Assembly: GCF_002878395.1 (NCBI RefSeq)
Contig: NC_061118.1
Coordinates: 125,634,829 to 125,698,828 of the forward strand
DNA from: Capsicum annuum
Taxonomy: Eukaryota > Streptophyta > Magnoliopsida > Solanales > Solanaceae
Direction: 5' to 3'
DNA length: 64,000 bases
The notes under the pieces are model-generated. The model searched no databases. It was not told where the DNA came from and saw only the letters and a list, made by a program, of their open reading frames with translations. Within the stretch, counting starts at the first letter, position 1. Each line of letters begins with the position of its first letter. Position numbers and translations under genes: made by a program. This document shows, piece by piece, positions 59,823 to 64,000 of this stretch.

Positions 59823-61803
59823 TGTCACACCCCTTTTTACGTACTCCAAAAAGATTTATGCTTGAAGTTCGAAAGGGTTTTATTATTTAAGTGACAAGAA
59901 ATGAAAATTTGTTTCAGAAAAGGATTATTTACTTTTTTTATTCAGAGTCGCCAGTTGGCATAATCTGGTGTACCAAGACACCATTAGAAAATTCTTTTCA
60001 AAACCATTTGAATCTTAAACTGGTTTGCGAACAGAGATTCCGGCTAAGGAATTCTGTTGACCGAGGGGAAGGTGTAGGCACTCCTCGATCCCGTGATTCA
60101 ACCACGGTCGCTTGGTAGAGTTTATCGACTATTTTGACACTATGAAATGTATAAACCACACAAAAGCACGCAAAACAATCAAACGATAAACAAAACAAAA
60201 CAATCCAAAATGTAATGTCCAATCCAATTATACAGTCTGGAGTATAAAAAAAATGCAAAAATATAAACCTATGCCAAATTAATTCTAAACTAATGCTCTA
60301 CCCGACGCCTCGGGCCTTCATCACGAACGTCCTCCGGGTACATGATACCTCGGGGCATTCCCCGGTGAATAAATATATATAGATACTTCGAGGCATTCCC
60401 CGACCAAATTATACAATTGAATTAAATGCGACAAAACAAAACCATTCCAACATATATTTCAAACATATCATCAATCCACCAATTCTACAATTTGCCTACC
60501 CAGCTTACTGTTTACCTATCCGCTCGACGACATATCACATTCAACATCAAATATGAATCAAAATACCATAATATTCACTTTTACCAATTTCAATTCCCGC
60601 CCCAACTTCATTCTTATCAATCAATGATTAACACATGCTTCAATTATCAACTCACTTTTCAACATTCAAATCTAACATGAACCAATACGCAATCAAGATT
60701 CAAACATACCAAACACATAAATCATTTACGACAACGTAAAAATTAAAGCGAGAGAAGATAAAATTAGACCTCGATATTATTTTTATTCGAATATTATCCT
60801 GTTGAACAAAACAGAGTCCGCGCCAAAAACCTCGAGCCAACCTCCACGAATCAACTCAGCCTCAGTATTTCACTTTTTGCTCTGCTTTTCACCAGTTCGA
60901 ACAAAAATCACGCAGAATAGACAAAATAGCCCAAAACCCGAAATGAAACCAAGAACTCGTGTGATGATTTTCGATGAGACCTCGCCGGACTCAGCTCGAA
61001 TGGCGAGGTACTGAGATACCATTTTCGAAAGGATTTCACCTAAAACTCAACAACACTGACGAGATGTCTGGGGATTTAGGCACTGGTTGGGTTATTGATG
61101 AGCCTTCATCGTTTCTCGATGATTTTCTTTCTTCTCATTAAATCGCTCCTCTCCCCATCTGTGTGCTCTCACGAACTCTCTATGTGTGGATGAATTTTGG
61201 TAAGCTTTTCTGTAAGTGCCTCATCTACGGTGGTGGTGTGCGCGTATGGTGAGAGAATTATGTGGGGTTGAAGATGAGCGATGTCTATGCACTATGGGAA
61301 TTTCAGTGAGTGAGTTCTTGTTTTTGGAAATAGAAAAGTGGTACTGTGTATGTGTGTGTGTGAATTCGTGAGGGAATTTCTGGTGATGAGTGTGTATTTT
61401 TGTGAGTGAAGGTTAGTTGAAATTCTGTGTTGGGTGAAATCAGTGAGGGCCAGGTGAAGAAGATGATGGAAAGGAGAAAAAAATAAGAAAAAAAATCCTC
61501 CCCCTTGTTTTTGGATCTGTGTGTGTATATATGTGATGAGGGTGGGGTAGGGTGTGGGAGGTGGGGTCACGTGGGGTAGGGGGTAGTGGTGAGGTGGGGT
61601 AGAGTTTGGTAGGATAGGTTAGGTAGGTGTTGTTTTTTAATTGGGTGGGTTGTTAGAATATTACGATAAAAACAAAATTAGTTAGGGGGTTGTTATTTTT
61701 GTCATTTTGTGAAGGGATTATCACACGGGTGAGGGTACACGGTGGGATAAGGTAAACAATAGGTAAAAACGATATCGGGGAGGGACGAAATTAGGTGTCT
61801 ACA
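59823..61803 (-). mobile_element. 3' LTR of a Ty3/gypsy-type (possibly TAT/Ogre) element
   Basis: Plus ends TGTCACACCCC (59823) and AGGTGTCTACA (61803); minus orientation starts TGTAGACACC. On minus, a polypurine tract AAAGGGGGCATGA lies directly before it (61804-61816), which fixes it as a 3' LTR of an element running to the right beyond the window. 1981 bp. Clade is a guess from LTR style, length and the repeat-bearing 3' untranslated region. Confidence 0.6.
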
Positions 61804-62449
61804 TCATGCCCCCTTTGAATGTAAACACGAAGTGTTTCCAAGCAAAGAAGTAGACAGCGAGACCAAATTTTGACCGGACCATTATCCAAAGACAGAAACA
61901 GAAGGAAGAAGGACAATCGGGTTTTGACTTAAGATATCCCACCTACTCACATTATGAGAGGATCGAGTGACAAGTATCTCAACTTTTGGAAGGAGATGGA
62001 CTATACCGAGTTGGAGAGTCGAGTGAGGTTCCATCGAGGTTCTAGTCTGCGGCTCTGTCATTACATAAAAAAAAATGAAAATTACAAGTTAAAACATAAA
62101 TGAAATTACAAAATTCTATCTATACAACTTCTGTTGGCTCTGGACTCGACTTTTATCACCCTATTTTTCAAGCGGGCTCCTGACTTGCAATTTCTTCTAA
62201 CTTGTTGCTTGGCTTTCAATTGCTTCGCTTTGTTGCTTGCCTTTTCATTTCTTCACCCTATTCTCCAGGCGGGCTCCTAACTTGCTATTCCATCCCTTTG
62301 TTGCTTGACTTTTCCTTTCTTCACTCTGTTCTCCAGGCGGGCTCCTGACTTGCTATTTCATCATCCTGTTCTTCAGGCGGGCTCCTGAAACCCAAAATTA
62401 AAACTAGAATGAAAATTATCCCAAAAATTACAGTAAAGTAGTATTTTAT

Positions 62450-63440
62450 TTTTGAAAGCGTTGTCCCATTTTCTAGGAGGGTCATGAACAAAAAGTAACG
62501 TCCCATTTTTTAGGAGGGTCCTGAACATAAAGTAAAATCCCATTTTTTAGGAGGGTCTTGAACATAAAGTAAAATTCTATTTTTTAGGCGGGTCTTGAAC
62601 AGAAAGTAAATTCCCATTTTTCAGGAGGGTCCTGAACATAAAGTAAAATCCCATTTTTCAGGAGGGTCCTGAACATAAAGTAAAATCCCATTTTCTAGGA
62701 GGGTCCTAAACAGAAAGTAAAATCCCATTTTTCATGAGGGTCCTGAACATAAAGTAAAATCCCATTTTTCAGGAGGGTCCTGAANNNNNNNNNNNNNNNN
62801 NNNNNNNNNNNNNNNNNNNNNNNNNNNNNNNNNNNNNNNNNNNNNNNNNNNNNNNNNNNNNNNNNNNNNNNNNNNNNNNNNNNNTCCTGAACAACAAGTA
62901 AAATCCCATTTTTCAGGAGGGTCCTGAACATAAAGTAGAATCCCATTTTTTCAGGAGGGTCCTGAACATAAAGTAAAAATCCCATTTTTCAGGAGGATCC
63001 TGAACATAAAGTAAAATCCCATTTTTCAGGAGGGTGCTGAACATAAAGTAAAATCCCATTTTTCAGGAGGGTCCTGAACAGCAAGTAAAATTCTATTTTT
63101 CGGGAGGGTCCTGAACATAAAGTAAAATCCCATTTTTCAGGAGGGTCCTGAACATAAAGTAAAATCCCATTTTCAGGAAGGTCCTGAACAGAAAGTAAAA
63201 TCCCATTTTCCAGAAGGGTCCTGATCATAAAGTACAATCCCATTTTTAGGAGATTTTTCAGGAGGGTCCTGAACATAAAGTAAAATACCATTTTTTAGGA
63301 GGGTCCTGAACATAAGGTAAAATCCCATTTTTTAGGAGGGTCCTGAACATAAAGTAAAATCCCATTTTTCAGGAGGGTCCTAAACAGAAAGTAAAATCCC
63401 ATTTTCAGGAGGGTCCTGAACAGAAAGTAAAATCCCACAG
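62450..63440. repeat. 37-bp tandem array, about 25 units, with assembly gap
   Basis: Unit AAAATCCCATTTTTCAGG then AGGGTCCTGAACATAAAGT. Each unit holds an inverted pair TCAGGA/TCCTGA with a GGG spacer. Bases 62785-62884 are 100 N, so the true number of units is unknown. Confidence 0.95.
62785..62884. other. Assembly gap (100 N)
   Basis: Exactly 100 N inside the tandem array, a conventional placeholder for a gap of unknown size caused by the repeats. Confidence 0.95.
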
Positions 63441-64000
63441 ATGTGCATTTCCAATGGTAGCTGAATTAAGTGAAGCGAATTTGCCCCTATTTCAACAAAG
63501 AAAATTTGTCATTTAAAAACTTAATGGTGGCTTGCAATTCTTGGCTTCTCAGGTATCTGCCCCAGTACTCGTTCCTTTTATCTTTGTTCCAAATCGCTAG
63601 CAGCCCTGTCTTGCCGCATCATCGACCCGGATCCATATTGAGGGAAGTGTGTTCTGACTCGAACAATGGGCTTCTATTTTACCATGCCTCTGAGGTGCAC
63701 CCTTTTCCCAAATCTGAATGCTTCCACGAATCCAACAGCCTGTCGGTTGATAGACTTCCTTTGTTTCGTGTTCAATTACGATCATATTTCTTTCCTGCGC
63801 TGTTCCTAGGCTTTTCCTTATATAATTGGAAAGATTGGTAGTAAATTTTGAAAATCCTTTTCTCGCTTGTTTTGACACAGACTTGACTTAAAATGTAAAG
63901 AAATGATGGTGACTTTTATTTTGATAAATGACATAAAAAGACAAGAAAGCATAAATATGTAAATGAAAGAAAAGGGCAATGTCCCATATTCAAAAAGAAA

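Larger units (their letters stand above)
61804..64000 (-). mobile_element. 3' untranslated region of the same LTR element
   Basis: Polypurine tract, then (moving right on plus) a degenerate roughly 80-bp repeat with GGCGGGCTCCTGACTTGC (62150-62395), the 37-bp array (62450-63440) and unique sequence to the window end. Frames at 63470-63878 on both strands do not match any protein I know. The coding domains, if present, lie beyond 64000. Confidence 0.5.

Noticed and set aside
62695..63291. Repetitive minus-strand protein over the 37-bp array (FRTLLKNGILLYVQ pattern)
   Set aside because: Three 37-bp units read as 37 codons; the apparent repeat protein is a product of the array, which also contains N.
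63470..63878. Overlapping open frames on both strands at the window end
   Set aside because: Probably untranslated region of the LTR element; neither frame shows a known domain.
1..64000. tRNA, rRNA or CRISPR features
   Set aside because: Only tRNA-complementary primer-binding sites were found; the tandem arrays have no unique spacers of equal length.

Overview
This window is plant nuclear DNA from a repeat-rich, probably heterochromatic or intergenic region. It most likely comes from a member of the Solanaceae. The reasons are an endogenous caulimovirid with solendovirus-type gene order, a SolS/TS-type SINE with a GTTGTTG tail, Helitrons ending in a GCCCGTGC hairpin plus CTAG, and the style of the Ty3/gypsy LTRs. 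I found no intact host gene, tRNA, rRNA or CRISPR array. Every recognisable coding stretch belongs to a mobile element or an integrated virus, and all of them are broken. The only host-derived coding piece is a GatB-like exon carried inside a Helitron.

Layout. 1-1190: Helitron with a 108-bp tandem array. 1191-11702: endogenous pararetrovirus (EPRV) sitting in a (TA)n tract. It is one genome-length plus copy (3714-11690) joined head-to-head to an inverted copy of its 3' third (1212-3713). 11703-14157: a second Helitron that carries the GatB-like exon. 14158-24597: AT-rich repeats containing two Helitrons joined end to start (18119-20600 and 20601-24068). 24598-25743: a large fold-back element with inverted ends. 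26250-27105: a Stowaway-like MITE and a second, rearranged EPRV scrap. 27534-29460: a decayed hAT transposon, cut off and fused to a 5'-truncated LTR (about 29480-31236). 31237-32978: MITE remnant, AT-rich repeats and another Helitron 3' end.

From about 33000 to 59822 lies one large Mutator-like element (MULE). It has a decayed transposase gene on + (33548-41215) and a decayed Ulp1-like (C48) protease gene on - (about 59820 to 42410). Other elements have inserted into it: a solo LTR (34164-39020) that itself contains another solo LTR (34574-37078), a SINE (43293-43475), and a Ty3/gypsy Tekay-type element on - (47709-59397). One LTR of the Tekay element contains a composite LTR/TRIM insertion (54425-57128). 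From 59823 to the window end is the 3' LTR and 3' untranslated region of another Ty3/gypsy-type element on -, with a 37-bp tandem array and a 100-N assembly gap.

The window therefore reads as a layered record of insertions. The order can be worked out because several insertions interrupt a recognisable older element and are flanked by target-site duplications. The most unusual features are the inverted-repeat EPRV locus, the end-to-start Helitrons, the interrupted palindromes repeated through the introns of the Ulp1-MULE, and the composite LTR/TRIM insertion.
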